In this document: one piece after another, positions 54,201-63,457 of the stretch
Position numbering within the stretch: position 1 is the first letter of the stretch
Layout of the letters: every line of letters starts with the position of its first letter
Assembly (NCBI RefSeq): GCF_008693075.1
Contig: NZ_VXKJ01000030.1
Span: 1-64,000 of the forward strand
Reading direction: 5' to 3'
From: Corynebacterium phocae
Lineage (GTDB): Bacteria; Actinomycetota; Actinomycetes; Mycobacteriales; Mycobacteriaceae
DNA: 64,000 nt
Program-made: the position numbers and the translations under genes
Notes under the pieces: model-generated
The model's input: only the letters and a program-made list of their open reading frames with translations
Database searches by the model: none
What the model was told of the DNA's origin: nothing

Positions 54201-57200
54201 CAGGCGCGCACACCCCGGGGGGCACGCCGGTGGTCGAGGGACTGCTGAATTTGGTGCACCTGCGCCACCGCTTGCGTTTGACCGGTGAGGGGAGCTTTGC
54301 GGATGCTGTTGTGGGCGGCACTGTGGGCGGCGCTGTGGACGGCACTGTGGACGGTTCAACCTGCCGGGTGGACGCCAGCCTGCGAGGCGTGGCGGACACC
54401 CAGCTAGGGCGCGTGGTAACCGTGGAAGCCCGCGTGCAGGTAGGTGAGGTCACGGCCGTTTTGGAAGAGCAGTTTGCCATCCGCGGCCGCACCGGTAGCC
54501 AGCCGGTGCCGGAGCTAGACCCGGTAGATTTCGTGGAAAAACCGCGCTCTTACCGGCACACCCTGGTGGCCACCGCGCCGGGGTCCATGCGCGGCTTTGC
54601 CCGCGTGACGGGAGATTTCAACCCCATCCATACCTCCGCCGCCGCGGCGGCGCTGGCGGGATTTGATAGCGGCGTGATCGTCCACGGCATGTGGACCTCC
54701 GCGCTGGGCCAGCTGGCCGCAGCCTTTGACGGCCAGCAGGTGGTCTCCTGGGACGCGCAGATGCTAAGCCCCGTCCTGCCCGGTGCCAGCGTGGAATACG
54801 TGGTGGAGCGCAGTGGGGTGAGCGCGCGTGACGGCGAGGGTGAGGTCCGCACGGTCACCGCCAGCGTGGAGGGCCGCCCGGTGCTGCAGGCCACGGCCGT
54901 TATGTCCGCGCCGGTGACGTTCTACGGCTTCCCCGGCCAGGGTATCCAGAGCCCCGGCATGGGCATGGAGGCTTTTGCTGCCAGCCCGGCCGCGCGCGCG
55001 GTGTGGGAGCGCGCGGACCGCCACACCAGGCAGAAGCTGGGCTTTTCCATCCTGGAGATAGTCCGCACCAACCCGCCCGCCGTAGTGGTGGCAGGGGAGC
55101 GCTTCTCCCACCCGGAGGGCGTGTTGTACTTAACCCAGTTCACCCAGGTGGCCATGGCCACGCTGGGCTGCGCGCAGGTGGCGGAGATGCAAGAGGCCGG
55201 CGTGTTAGAAAAGGGCGCCTATTTTGCGGGGCACTCCGTGGGCGAATACAACGCCCTGGCGGCTTATGCCCAGGTGCTTTCCTTGGAGGCCGTGGTGGAG
55301 ATTGTCTACGCCCGCGGGCTGACCATGCACCGCCTGGTAGACCGCGATGAGCGCGGGGTGTCTAACTACGGCCTGGCCGCACTGCGCCCCAACAAGATGG
55401 GGCTGTCGGAGCAAGACGTGTTCCCGTTTATCACCGCCCTTGCCGAAACCACTGGTGAGTTCCTAGAGATTGTCAACTACAACATTGCCGGCGTGCAGTA
55501 CGCCGTGGCCGGCACCCGCGCGGGGCTTGAGGCGTTGGCACAGCACGCGGAGCAGCGCGCGCCGGGCCAGCGGGCGTTTATCCAGATCCCGGGTATTGAC
55601 GTGCCCTTCCATTCCTCGCACCTGTTGGACGGCGTGCCGGCCTTCCGGGCGCACTTGGATCAGCTCATCCCGGCCAAGATTGACCTGGACGTGCTGGTGG
55701 GCCGCTATATCCCGAACCTGGTGGCCCGGCCATTCGCGCTGGACCGGGAGTTCGTAGAAGCCGTGGCTGAGGTTGTGGATTCGCCCGTTATCGCCGAGGT
55801 GTTGGCCAACTTTGCGGATTATGACCGTAATGAGTTGGGCCGCACGCTGCTCATTGAGCTACTGGCGTGGCAATTTGCCTCCCCCGTGCGCTGGATTGAG
55901 ACTCAGGACTTGCTGCTTGGTGTTGCGGATCGCTTCGTGGAAATTGGCGTGGGTTCTTCACCAACGTTGGCCAATATGCTGGGCCAGACACTGCGCCTGC
56001 CACAGTATGCGGGCTGCGAAATTGAGGTGCTCAATATTGAGCGCGACCGGCCAACGGTCTTTGCAGAAGACGCGGTGGAGGCTCCGCAGGAGGCGGTGCC
56101 GGAGGATAAGGCAGCAGCAGCGGAAGCGGAAGTCCGGGAGGCGGCGGCACCTGCCGTGGCCCCGGCACCAGAGCTAATTCCGCAGTCCCAACCGGGGGCG
56201 GAACCGCCCGCAGATAAGGCCTTTACCGCTGCCGACGCCACCGAGATGCTCGTGGCCATCTGGACCAAGGTCCGCACCGATCAGATGGGTGCCACCGACA
56301 CCATTGAGGCTCTCGTGGAGGGCGTGTCTTCCCGCCGCAACCAGTTGTTGTTGGATTTGGGCGTGGAGTTTGGTCTGGGTGCCATTGACGGCGCGGCGGA
56401 GGCCCCCATGGAGGATTTGAAAGCCAACGTAGCTGGCCAGGCGCGCGGGTACAAGGCCTTTGGCCCCGTCCTTTCTGAACAAGTAGGCGAGTCACTGCGC
56501 CGCCTGACCGGCCCGGCGGGTAAGAAGCCTGCTTACGTGGCAGAGCGCGTGGCAAGCACGTGGGCACTGGGCCCCGGTTGGGTGGACAGGGTTACCGCCC
56601 AGCTGGTGCTAGATACCCGCGAGGGCGCTTCCTTGCGCGGCGGGCAGCTGGCAACGCTTGATAGCCCCACCACCCAGGCTGAGCTAGATGCGGTCATCGA
56701 CCAGGCAGTCCAGGCCGCCGGTCAGGCCGTGGGCGTGAGCATATCCAAGCCACACGCCGGCGGCAGCACCACCGGCGGGGTAGTGGACTCCGCAGCGTTG
56801 GACGCTTACGCCGAAAAGCTGGAGGGCGCGCTGGAGACTTCCGCGCGGACCCTGCTGGCGGCGCTGGGCAAGACGCAAACCCCGGCCGTGTTTGCTGAAG
56901 GAGAAGATGACCTTCACCAGCTAGTCACCGCGGAGCTGGGGTCTGACTGGCCTAAGCTGGTGGCCCCGGCATTTGACGCGGAAAAGGCGGTGCTGCTTGA
57001 TGATAGGTGGGCCACGGCGCGCGAGGACGTGGTGCGCGTGGCCACCGGCGCGCTTAAGGAAACAGACGTTACCGGCGCAGGTGAGGCCGTGGCGGCTATG
57101 GCCCGGCACTTCGGGCTAGAGGACCTAGCCAACCAGGCGCTATCTGATGAGGGCCTGGATTTTGCCGGCCAGGTAGCGGTGGTCACCGGCGGCTCGCCGA

Positions 57201-60052
57201 ACTCCATTGCCGCTGCGGTTACCGGGGAGCTGTTGCGCGGCGGTGCCACCGTCATTGCCACCACCTCGCGGCTAGACCACGAAAGGCTGGAATTCTACAA
57301 AGGCCTCTACCGCAACAACGCCCGCGGGCGCGCCGCGCTGTGGGTAGTGCCCGCCAACTTGAGCTCGTTTGCTGACCTGGATGCGCTCATAGCCTGGATT
57401 GGGCAGGAACAAACGGCAACGGTGGGGGCCTCGTCCAAGCTGGTCAAACCCGCGCTAGTGCCGGATTTGATCTTCCCGTTTGCCGCCCCGCGCGTGGCCG
57501 GTACCCTGGCGGACGCCGGCCCGGCCGCAGAAAACCAGATGCGGCTGTTGCTGTGGTCGGTAGAAAGGATCATCGGCGGCCTGAGCGCCCTGGGCACTGA
57601 CACCCACGTGGGCCACCGCCTGCACGTGGTGTTGCCCGGCAGCCCCAACCGCGGCCGCTTTGGCGGGGACGGTGCCTACGGTGAGTCCAAGGCCGCGCTG
57701 GACGCGCTGGTCAACCGCTGGCACGCGGAGCAATCCGCCTGGGGTGGGCGCACTAGCCTGGTGCATGCCCACATTGGTTGGGTGCGCGGCACCGGGCTGA
57801 TGGGCGGCAATGACCCCATGGTGGAGCTGGTGGAAGCGCGCGGGGTGGAGACTTTCTCCACTGCGCAGATGGCCCGCATGCTGGTGGGGCAAGGTGCGAG
57901 CGCCGAAGCCCGCGAAAAGGCCGCGCAGTCACCGGTCACGCTGGACTTTACCGGCGGGCTGGACACCGCAGAGCTGAACCTCCCGGAGTTGGCGCGCGAG
58001 GCCGCTGCTCGCGCCACCGGCGCTCCCGCCGCCCCGCGCACCGCCCAGGCGCTGCCCAACCCGCGTACCCGAATTGAGTGGACCACACCGGAGTTTTCCG
58101 GAGTCAGCGCGGGCCTTGATGACATGGTGGTCATTGTTGGCGCGGGCGAGCTAGGCCCATTGGGTTCCTCGCGCACCCGCTTCGAGGCGGAGGTTGACGG
58201 TGGGCTTTCTGCCGCCGGCGTCACCGAGCTGGCATGGTCCATGGGGCTTATTACCTTTGATGGTGAGTGGCTAGATGCCCAGGGCCAGCCGGTAGCCGAG
58301 GAAGACATCTACGAGCGCTTCCACGATGAGGTCATGGCCAACGTGGGTGTGCGCCGCTACCACGATGATTTTGGCCCGCACATGCCCATGGTGGATAACC
58401 TAGCCCCGGAGCTGACCACCATCTATCTGGAACGCGAGCTGTCTTTCGCGGTAGCAGATGAGGCCACGGCCAAATCCTTTGTAGCCGACGTGGAGGGCGC
58501 TTCCGCCCACTTTGACGGTACGGAATGGCAGGTCACCCGCCCGGCGGGCTCACCCGTGCGCGTGCCTAGGCGCGTTGCCATGTCGCGGTTTGTGGGCGGG
58601 CAGGTGCCCACCGGTTTTGATCCGAGCGTCTACGGGATCCCGGCCGATATGATTGACAACCTAGACCGGGTGGCCGTGTGGAACCTGGTGTGTACCGTGG
58701 ACGCCTTCCTCTCCGCCGGTTTTAGCCCCGCGGAGCTGCTAGCTTCCGTGCACCCGGCGCGGGTGTCTTCCACCCAGGGCACCGGCATGGGTGGCATGGC
58801 CTCCTTGCGCTCCCTCTACGTGGACAAGCTGCTGGCGCAATCACGCCCCAACGACATTTTGCAAGAAGCGCTGCCCAACGTGGTGGCAGCGCACGTCATG
58901 CAGTCCTACGTGGGCGGCTACGGCCAGATGGTTCACCCGGTGGCGGCCTGTGCCACCGCCGCGGTCTCCGTGGAAGAAGGCGTGGACAAACTCCGCCTGC
59001 GCAAGGCGGACTTCGTGGTAGCAGGCGGCATTGATGACCTCTCGATTGAGGGCATTGAAGGATTTGGGGACATGGCCGCCACCGCTGACTCCGCCGCCAT
59101 GGAGGCCAAGGGGATTGAACACAAATTCTTCTCCCGGGCCAATGACCGCCGGCGCGGCGGCTTCATCGAGTCCGAGGGCGGCGGCACCCTGCTGCTGGCG
59201 CGCGGCAGCCTGGCAGCGCAGCTGGGCCTACCCGTCCTGGGCGTGGTGGCTTTCGCCGAATCCTTCGCCGACGGCGCGCACACCTCCATCCCCGCACCGG
59301 GGCTGGGCGCGCTATCGGCTGCGCGCGGCGGCACCGACTCCCGCCTGGCGCAATCCCTCGCGGCACTGGGGGTTAGCCCGGATGAGGTGGCGGTGATTTC
59401 CAAGCACGACACTTCCACCAACGCCAATGACCCCAACGAGGCGGACCTGCATGAACGCGTGGCCGCCGCCCTGGGGCGCAGCGCCGGCAACCCGCTCTAT
59501 GTCATCTCCCAGAAAACCCTGACCGGCCACGCCAAGGGCGGTGCCGCCGCCTTCCAGCTCGTAGGGCTCACGCAGGTGCTGCGCGCCGGGATTATCCCGC
59601 CCAACCGTGCGCTGGACTGCGTGGACCCGGCCATGGCAGAACACGCGCACCTGACGTGGCTGCGCCTGCCGCTGGACCTGCGCCACACCCCACCCAAGGC
59701 CGGGTTGGTCACCTCCCTGGGCTTTGGGCATGTCTCCGCCCTGGTGGCCGTGGTTCATCCAGGTGCGTTTTTGGCCGCGCTAGAAGCCGAAGAAGGCCAG
59801 GACGCCGCCCGCACCTGGCAGGCGCGCGCTAAGGCCCGCGAGCAGGCCGGCCTAGACCGGCTGGAAAACGCCATGCGCGGCGGCCCAGCGCTCTACCAGC
59901 GCCCGGCTGACCGCAACCTAGGCGGCAGCGGGGACGCGGTGAAAGAACGGGAAGCCGCGGTCTTGCTTGACCCGGACTCCCGCCTAGCGGGCGGCCGCCT
60001 GGAGCCGGGGGTAAAAAGCCCCGGAACAAACCCCAGCGTGCCGCGCCTTTAA
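51209..60052 (+). CDS. fas: type I fatty acid synthase
   Basis: 2947-aa multifunctional enzyme that makes long-chain acyl-CoA, the base for membrane and mycolic acids. Domain order: acetyltransferase (Ser125 in GHSQG), enoyl reductase (from about 375, SPVMLPGMTPTTVDP), dehydratase (hot-dog, about 1130, TGDFNPIH), malonyl/palmitoyl transferase (Ser1343 in GHSVGEYNAL), ACP (likely phosphopantetheine Ser1707 in GVSSRRN), ketoreductase (about 1985, VVTGGSPNSIA), ketosynthase (Cys2581 in ACATAAVS, GHAKGGAAAF). No phosphopantetheinyl transferase domain, which is supplied by acpS downstream. GTG start after AAAGGAG. Confidence 0.97.
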   Translation: MNHKLTFAAGKPLVERFATEPFALTFAGQGYPWLETLAQHHTVHAQVEDHVDKAAELLTPLADELAPFFPQGFAPIQWAHGERPAGLSEAAVSTPGIVVAQVAVLEALKAQGLDLTRAVACEGHSQGALGAVVAAGRAPASEVIALAQLIGAAAASTARQHGLIRTTRGCPMVLVRGVSLERLEKAGATVGLRNGRDAFVIVGTPTEVARVCAELESQAAREAKERENHTRGGAVFAPSFTDLDIQVAFHHPLMEAAVEQVKRWGAQVGLDAQLVEDGARAVLTAQVDWPQQVNQAVERGAKWILDCGPGSGVQALTAKVVQGRGVGTVLVSKERGQAQLFDAGQAPELPAPYSQFAPTKRGQHVITKFTELTGYSPVMLPGMTPTTVDPAIVAAAANAGHWAELAGGGQATAEILHENLNKLRALVNPGVNAQFNAMYLSPKAWRQQIIGERLVPKARAGGAPINGVVVSAGIPPVEEAVELISSLRADNIPWVAFKPGTVAQISQVLDIADAACDTPIIIQVEGGHAGGHHSWEDLDELLVETYAAIRERSNVVLAVGGGIGTPERGADYLDGTWAKAYDLPAMPVDAIMVGTAAMAAKESTASEGVKQALVAARATDANGGWAPSGQANGAIASGRSQLGADIHEIDNAFARAGRLLDEVAGDAGAVAARRAEIIEAINATCKPYFGDVSQMTYGQWLHRYVELAFRGQWKDKSWASRFVSMVARAEARLNPTDHGEFTPRVEVDTEKPTDAIDSLLAYYGDAPVHVADADWFLELLEGPGKPANFVPVINAEVRRLWRQDSLWQAHDDNYDADGVCIIPGPRAVAGIERANEPVADILARFEAAAAARISATAPTATPAQLIESAPTINWAGFEQPNPLHLVADARYVDGQLIIPLPGAMGPGGSSAAVDIRVSVEPPAVPGASPVVTESAAAESMTALAKVAAGGDFRGIAPASAGSAAHYENVTAGCAPGLSGVAADYLVGKAWPEIFAAIAGAHTPGGTPVVEGLLNLVHLRHRLRLTGEGSFADAVVGGTVGGAVDGTVDGSTCRVDASLRGVADTQLGRVVTVEARVQVGEVTAVLEEQFAIRGRTGSQPVPELDPVDFVEKPRSYRHTLVATAPGSMRGFARVTGDFNPIHTSAAAAALAGFDSGVIVHGMWTSALGQLAAAFDGQQVVSWDAQMLSPVLPGASVEYVVERSGVSARDGEGEVRTVTASVEGRPVLQATAVMSAPVTFYGFPGQGIQSPGMGMEAFAASPAARAVWERADRHTRQKLGFSILEIVRTNPPAVVVAGERFSHPEGVLYLTQFTQVAMATLGCAQVAEMQEAGVLEKGAYFAGHSVGEYNALAAYAQVLSLEAVVEIVYARGLTMHRLVDRDERGVSNYGLAALRPNKMGLSEQDVFPFITALAETTGEFLEIVNYNIAGVQYAVAGTRAGLEALAQHAEQRAPGQRAFIQIPGIDVPFHSSHLLDGVPAFRAHLDQLIPAKIDLDVLVGRYIPNLVARPFALDREFVEAVAEVVDSPVIAEVLANFADYDRNELGRTLLIELLAWQFASPVRWIETQDLLLGVADRFVEIGVGSSPTLANMLGQTLRLPQYAGCEIEVLNIERDRPTVFAEDAVEAPQEAVPEDKAAAAEAEVREAAAPAVAPAPELIPQSQPGAEPPADKAFTAADATEMLVAIWTKVRTDQMGATDTIEALVEGVSSRRNQLLLDLGVEFGLGAIDGAAEAPMEDLKANVAGQARGYKAFGPVLSEQVGESLRRLTGPAGKKPAYVAERVASTWALGPGWVDRVTAQLVLDTREGASLRGGQLATLDSPTTQAELDAVIDQAVQAAGQAVGVSISKPHAGGSTTGGVVDSAALDAYAEKLEGALETSARTLLAALGKTQTPAVFAEGEDDLHQLVTAELGSDWPKLVAPAFDAEKAVLLDDRWATAREDVVRVATGALKETDVTGAGEAVAAMARHFGLEDLANQALSDEGLDFAGQVAVVTGGSPNSIAAAVTGELLRGGATVIATTSRLDHERLEFYKGLYRNNARGRAALWVVPANLSSFADLDALIAWIGQEQTATVGASSKLVKPALVPDLIFPFAAPRVAGTLADAGPAAENQMRLLLWSVERIIGGLSALGTDTHVGHRLHVVLPGSPNRGRFGGDGAYGESKAALDALVNRWHAEQSAWGGRTSLVHAHIGWVRGTGLMGGNDPMVELVEARGVETFSTAQMARMLVGQGASAEAREKAAQSPVTLDFTGGLDTAELNLPELAREAAARATGAPAAPRTAQALPNPRTRIEWTTPEFSGVSAGLDDMVVIVGAGELGPLGSSRTRFEAEVDGGLSAAGVTELAWSMGLITFDGEWLDAQGQPVAEEDIYERFHDEVMANVGVRRYHDDFGPHMPMVDNLAPELTTIYLERELSFAVADEATAKSFVADVEGASAHFDGTEWQVTRPAGSPVRVPRRVAMSRFVGGQVPTGFDPSVYGIPADMIDNLDRVAVWNLVCTVDAFLSAGFSPAELLASVHPARVSSTQGTGMGGMASLRSLYVDKLLAQSRPNDILQEALPNVVAAHVMQSYVGGYGQMVHPVAACATAAVSVEEGVDKLRLRKADFVVAGGIDDLSIEGIEGFGDMAATADSAAMEAKGIEHKFFSRANDRRRGGFIESEGGGTLLLARGSLAAQLGLPVLGVVAFAESFADGAHTSIPAPGLGALSAARGGTDSRLAQSLAALGVSPDEVAVISKHDTSTNANDPNEADLHERVAAALGRSAGNPLYVISQKTLTGHAKGGAAAFQLVGLTQVLRAGIIPPNRALDCVDPAMAEHAHLTWLRLPLDLRHTPPKAGLVTSLGFGHVSALVAVVHPGAFLAALEAEEGQDAARTWQARAKAREQAGLDRLENAMRGGPALYQRPADRNLGGSGDAVKEREAAVLLDPDSRLAGGRLEPGVKSPGTNPSVPRL

Positions 60053-60081
60053 CGATAAAGTAGCAGGTCAGCCCATTTGTG

Positions 60082-60104
60082 TAGTGCCCGATAGTCGGGC
60101 ACTA
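60082..60104. promoter_or_regulatory. perfect palindrome between fas and ABC operon
   Basis: TAGTGCCCGA, three bases, TCGGGCACTA. It lies 30 bases after fas and eight bases before the GTG of the lipoprotein gene. It has no T-tail, so it may be an operator or a hairpin over the start site rather than a terminator. Confidence 0.55.
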
Positions 60105-60111
60105 TGCAGGG

Positions 60112-61080
60112 GTGAAAAAATTTGTAGCTAGTTTATCGGCTCTGGGGGTGCTGGCGCTGGCCGGTTGCTCAGCCACTGGCGGTGCGCCCCGGCCTGCCGC
60201 GGACGGGGAGCTTGCCGGCGGCGTGGACACCCCGCGTCGGACCGTGGCTTTTATCACGCACGGCGCGCCGGGGGACACCTACTGGGACCTGGTGCGCAAG
60301 GGCGCGGAGGACGCGGCCAAGAAAGATAACATTGAGCTGCGGTATTCTTCTGACCCGCAGGCACCCAACCAGGCCAACCTGGTGAAAAGCGCGGTGGACG
60401 CCGGCGTGGACGGGCTGGCGGTGACGCTGCCCAACCCGCAGGCCATTGGACCCATGGCCCAGCTGGCGGCGGACGCCGGGATACCCACCGTGGGGCTTAA
60501 CTCCGGCATGGACGCCTACCAGGACTACGGGATGAGCGCGTTCTTTGGCCAGGATGAGCACGTGGCGGGAGAAAAAGCCGGGCAACGCCTGGCTGAAGAA
60601 GGCGCGGAAAAAGTTCTCTGCGTCATCCACGAGCAGGGAAACACCTCTCAAGAGGCGCGGTGCGCCGGCGTGGAGGAAGGCCTGGGCAGGCCCGTGGAGT
60701 TGCTCTACGTTAACGGCCAGGACCTCACTGCGGTGCAATCAACGTTGAGCGCCAAGTTGCAGCAGGACCGGGAGATTGATTGGGTGATGGCTTTGCAGTC
60801 CAAGGTGGCCTTGCGCGCGGTGGAGGCTAGCGCCGCCGTCAAGGTGGCTACCTTTGATACCGACGCGGAGTTGGTGACGGCCATTGGTGACGGCCGCGTT
60901 CAGTTTGCCGTTGATCAACAGCCCTACCTGCAGGGCTACTTAGCCGTCGATGCCCTCTGGCTGGCCCACCGCAACGGCGCCGCCGTAGGCGGCGGGCGCC
61001 CGGTATTTACCGGCCCCGCGCTGGTGGACAAGGACAACGTGGCGGCCATCGCCGCTGCCGCCAAGGAGGGCCTGCGGTGA
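60112..61080 (+). CDS. sugar-type ABC transporter substrate-binding lipoprotein
   Basis: 322-aa periplasmic-binding-protein-like lipoprotein (lipobox LAGC, Cys19) of the RbsB/LacI-like type: VAFITHGAPGDTYWDLVRKGAEDAAKK, DAGVDGLAVTLPNP, DAGIPTVGLNSG. Probably binds a pentose, inositol or similar sugar. GTG start with a ribosome site almost absent or touching the codon, next to a strong hairpin. First gene of four coupled by GTGA-type overlaps. Confidence 0.88.
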   Translation: MKKFVASLSALGVLALAGCSATGGAPRPAADGELAGGVDTPRRTVAFITHGAPGDTYWDLVRKGAEDAAKKDNIELRYSSDPQAPNQANLVKSAVDAGVDGLAVTLPNPQAIGPMAQLAADAGIPTVGLNSGMDAYQDYGMSAFFGQDEHVAGEKAGQRLAEEGAEKVLCVIHEQGNTSQEARCAGVEEGLGRPVELLYVNGQDLTAVQSTLSAKLQQDREIDWVMALQSKVALRAVEASAAVKVATFDTDAELVTAIGDGRVQFAVDQQPYLQGYLAVDALWLAHRNGAAVGGGRPVFTGPALVDKDNVAAIAAAAKEGLR

Positions 61081-62096
61081 CATCAGATAATAGACTTTCC
61101 GCCCGCGGCCCGGTGGGGCAGTTGATCCGCCGCCCGGAGCTAGCCAGCCTGGTGGGCGCGGTCTTGGTGTTCGCCCTGTTCTTCGTGCTGGCGCCGGCGT
61201 TTCGATCCATCGATGCCGTCTCCACCGTGCTTTACGCCAGCTCCACGCTGGGCATAGTGGCCCTGGCGGTGGGCATGCTGATGATAGGTGATGAGTTCGA
61301 TCTTTCCTCCGGCGTGGCCGTGACTTCCTCCGCGCTGGTGGCCACCATGCTCAATTACAACCTGCACCTCAATTCCTGGGTGGGTGCGGGGCTGGCGCTG
61401 GTGTTTAGCCTGGGCATCGGCGCGCTTAATGGCCTGCTGGTGGTGCGCACGCGGATTGCCAGCTTCCTCATCACGCTGGCCGCCTTCCTCATGCTCCAAG
61501 GGCTCAACCTGGCGGTGACCAAGCTAGTGACCGGGCAGGTGGCCACGCCCACTATCGCGGACATGGAGGGCTTTAACTCCGCCCGCGCGGTATTTGCCGG
61601 AACCGTCCACGTGGGTCCGCTGGCGCTGCGCGCCACCGTGCTGTGGTGGATAGCGTTCGTGGCCATAGCCTCCTTCCTGCTGTTTAAAACGCGCTTTGGT
61701 AACTGGGTATTCGCCGTGGGCGGGGACCAAGACGCCGCCCGCGCGGTGGGCGTGCCCGTGCGCCGCGTGAAAATCACGCTCTTTATGTTCGTGGGTTTTG
61801 CCGCCTGGTTCGTGGGTATGCACACGCTTTTTGCTTTTGACTCCATCCAGGCCGGGCAGGGCATTGGCAATGAATTTCTCTACATCATTGCCGCCGTAAT
61901 TGGCGGCTGCGCGCTCAGCGGTGGGCGCGGCACCGCAGTGGGCACAGCCATTGGTGCTCTGATCTTTGGCATGACCAACCAAGGGATTGTCTACGCCGGC
62001 TGGAACCCAGACTGGTTCAAGTTCTTCCTGGGTGCCATGCTGCTCTTTGCCGTGCTTACTAATACCTCCTTCGCGAAATGGACGGCCCGAAAGTGA
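61077..62096 (+). CDS. sugar ABC transporter permease
   Basis: 339-aa RbsC-type permease with about ten helices and the family region AVGGDQDAARAVGVPVRRVKI in the cytoplasmic coupling loop. GTG start overlaps the binding-protein stop codon (GTGA). Confidence 0.9.
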   Translation: MTSDNRLSARGPVGQLIRRPELASLVGAVLVFALFFVLAPAFRSIDAVSTVLYASSTLGIVALAVGMLMIGDEFDLSSGVAVTSSALVATMLNYNLHLNSWVGAGLALVFSLGIGALNGLLVVRTRIASFLITLAAFLMLQGLNLAVTKLVTGQVATPTIADMEGFNSARAVFAGTVHVGPLALRATVLWWIAFVAIASFLLFKTRFGNWVFAVGGDQDAARAVGVPVRRVKITLFMFVGFAAWFVGMHTLFAFDSIQAGQGIGNEFLYIIAAVIGGCALSGGRGTAVGTAIGALIFGMTNQGIVYAGWNPDWFKFFLGAMLLFAVLTNTSFAKWTARK

Positions 62097-62845
62097 TTGA
62101 GCTAAAAAACATCGAGCAAACCTACGGCAACTTTCAGGCTCTTTCCGGCATCAACCTCACCCTGGCAGCGGGCCAAGTGACCTGCGTCTTAGGCGATAAC
62201 GGGGCCGGAAAATCCACCCTGATTAAAGTCCTGGCTGGCCTGAATCCGCCCACCGCAGGGGAGATCTTGGTGGATGGCAAGGCCGCCGCTTTTGCCAGCC
62301 CGCGGGATTCCCTCAACGCCGGGATTGCCACCGTTTATCAAGACCTGGCCGTAGTCCCCAGCATGTCCGTGTGGCGCAACTTCTTCCTAGGCCAAGAGCT
62401 CACCGGCGCGTTCGGGGTGCTGCGGGAGAATCAAATGCGGGAGGTTACGCTGCATCAGCTAGCGGAGATGGGGATTGACCTGCCCGATGTGGACATGGAG
62501 ATCTCCAGCCTGTCTGGCGGGCAGCGTCAGGTAGTAGCCATTGCCCGCGCCATTTACTTCGGCGCGCGCTACATCGTGTTGGATGAGCCCACCGCCGCCC
62601 TAGGCGTCAAACAATCCAGCATGGTGCTGCGGTTTATCGACGCCGCCCGGGCGCGCGGCATGGGAGTGGTTTTTATTACCCACAACCCGCAGCACGCCTA
62701 CTTGGTAGGTGATCATTTTGTGGTGCTCAACTTAGGCCGCGCCGTGCTCAATGCTCCCCGGGATGAGGTTAGTCTGGAAGAACTTACCCGTTGGATGGCC
62801 GGCGGCACGGAGCTAGATGAGTTAAAAAGGGAGTTGGGCAAGTGA
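62078..62845 (+). CDS. sugar ABC transporter ATP-binding protein
   Basis: 255-aa ATPase with one nucleotide-binding domain (Walker A GDNGAGKST, about 39-47; LSGGQRQ; IVLDEPT), unlike RbsA, which has two. It resembles FrcA-type subunits and would act as a homodimer. Starts at ATG 62078; a GTG at 62093 would give the same GTGA overlap as its neighbours and may be the true start. Confidence 0.88.
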   Translation: MDGPKVIELKNIEQTYGNFQALSGINLTLAAGQVTCVLGDNGAGKSTLIKVLAGLNPPTAGEILVDGKAAAFASPRDSLNAGIATVYQDLAVVPSMSVWRNFFLGQELTGAFGVLRENQMREVTLHQLAEMGIDLPDVDMEISSLSGGQRQVVAIARAIYFGARYIVLDEPTAALGVKQSSMVLRFIDAARARGMGVVFITHNPQHAYLVGDHFVVLNLGRAVLNAPRDEVSLEELTRWMAGGTELDELKRELGK

Positions 62846-63243
62846 GCTTTGCGGTGGGCGTGGACTTAGTACACATCCCGGGCTTTGCCGCGCAGCTAGA
62901 AGTGCCAGGCTCCCGGTTTGAAGCCGTGTTTTCCGCCCTTGAGCTGCGCGTAGCTGCGGGCAAAGGCACCCGCCGCGCGGAGCATCTGGCAGGCCGATGG
63001 GCCGCCAAAGAGGCCTTCATCAAGGCGTGGTCGCAGGCGCTTTATGGTGCGCCACCGGTGGTGGGGCCGGACGCTGTGGATTTCTCCCAGCTAGAAATCC
63101 GCCCTGACGCGTGGGGCCGGGTGGCCGTGGTACCCACGGGTGACCTGGCCCGCGCGGTAGCGGACTCCGTGGGTGCACTCTCCACCAGCTTGAGCATCAG
63201 CCACGACGGGGATTACGCCACCGCCACCGTCATCCTCTTCTAA
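62842..63243 (+). CDS. acpS: holo-ACP synthase
   Basis: 133-aa enzyme that attaches phosphopantetheine to the ACP domain of the fatty acid synthase. GVDLVHIPGF (Asp8) and RWAAKEAFIKAWS (Glu57) are the magnesium/CoA-binding motifs. It overlaps the transporter ATPase gene (GTGA) and lies about 2.8 kb from fas, whose protein lacks this activity. Read as the last gene of the transporter operon. Confidence 0.93.
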   Translation: MSFAVGVDLVHIPGFAAQLEVPGSRFEAVFSALELRVAAGKGTRRAEHLAGRWAAKEAFIKAWSQALYGAPPVVGPDAVDFSQLEIRPDAWGRVAVVPTGDLARAVADSVGALSTSLSISHDGDYATATVILF

Positions 63244-63396
63244 CCGCCCGCTGCTTGTTCCGGGGACCTATGCAAAGCTGCGTTTAAGCGATCTTCCCTG
63301 CGGTACTAAAGCACCCGCGCCAGAACCAGACTGGACCGGCGCACGGCGTGGAGGGCCCTTCGCAACCGGAACACTTTTATCCAAAGAAATACTAAT

Positions 63397-63421
63397 GGCC
63401 CGCTCCGAAGGGGAGCGGGCC
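63397..63421 (-). terminator. terminator of the surface protein gene
   Basis: GGCCCGCTCC and GGAGCGGGCC-type arms with a short loop. On the minus strand a weakly T-rich stretch (ATTAGTATTTCTTT) follows. It serves the surface protein at 63458-64000. 63244-63396 shows no gene. Confidence 0.65.
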
Positions 63422-63457
63422 ATCAACTATCTAGGGACATCCGGGAAAGCTAGGAGA

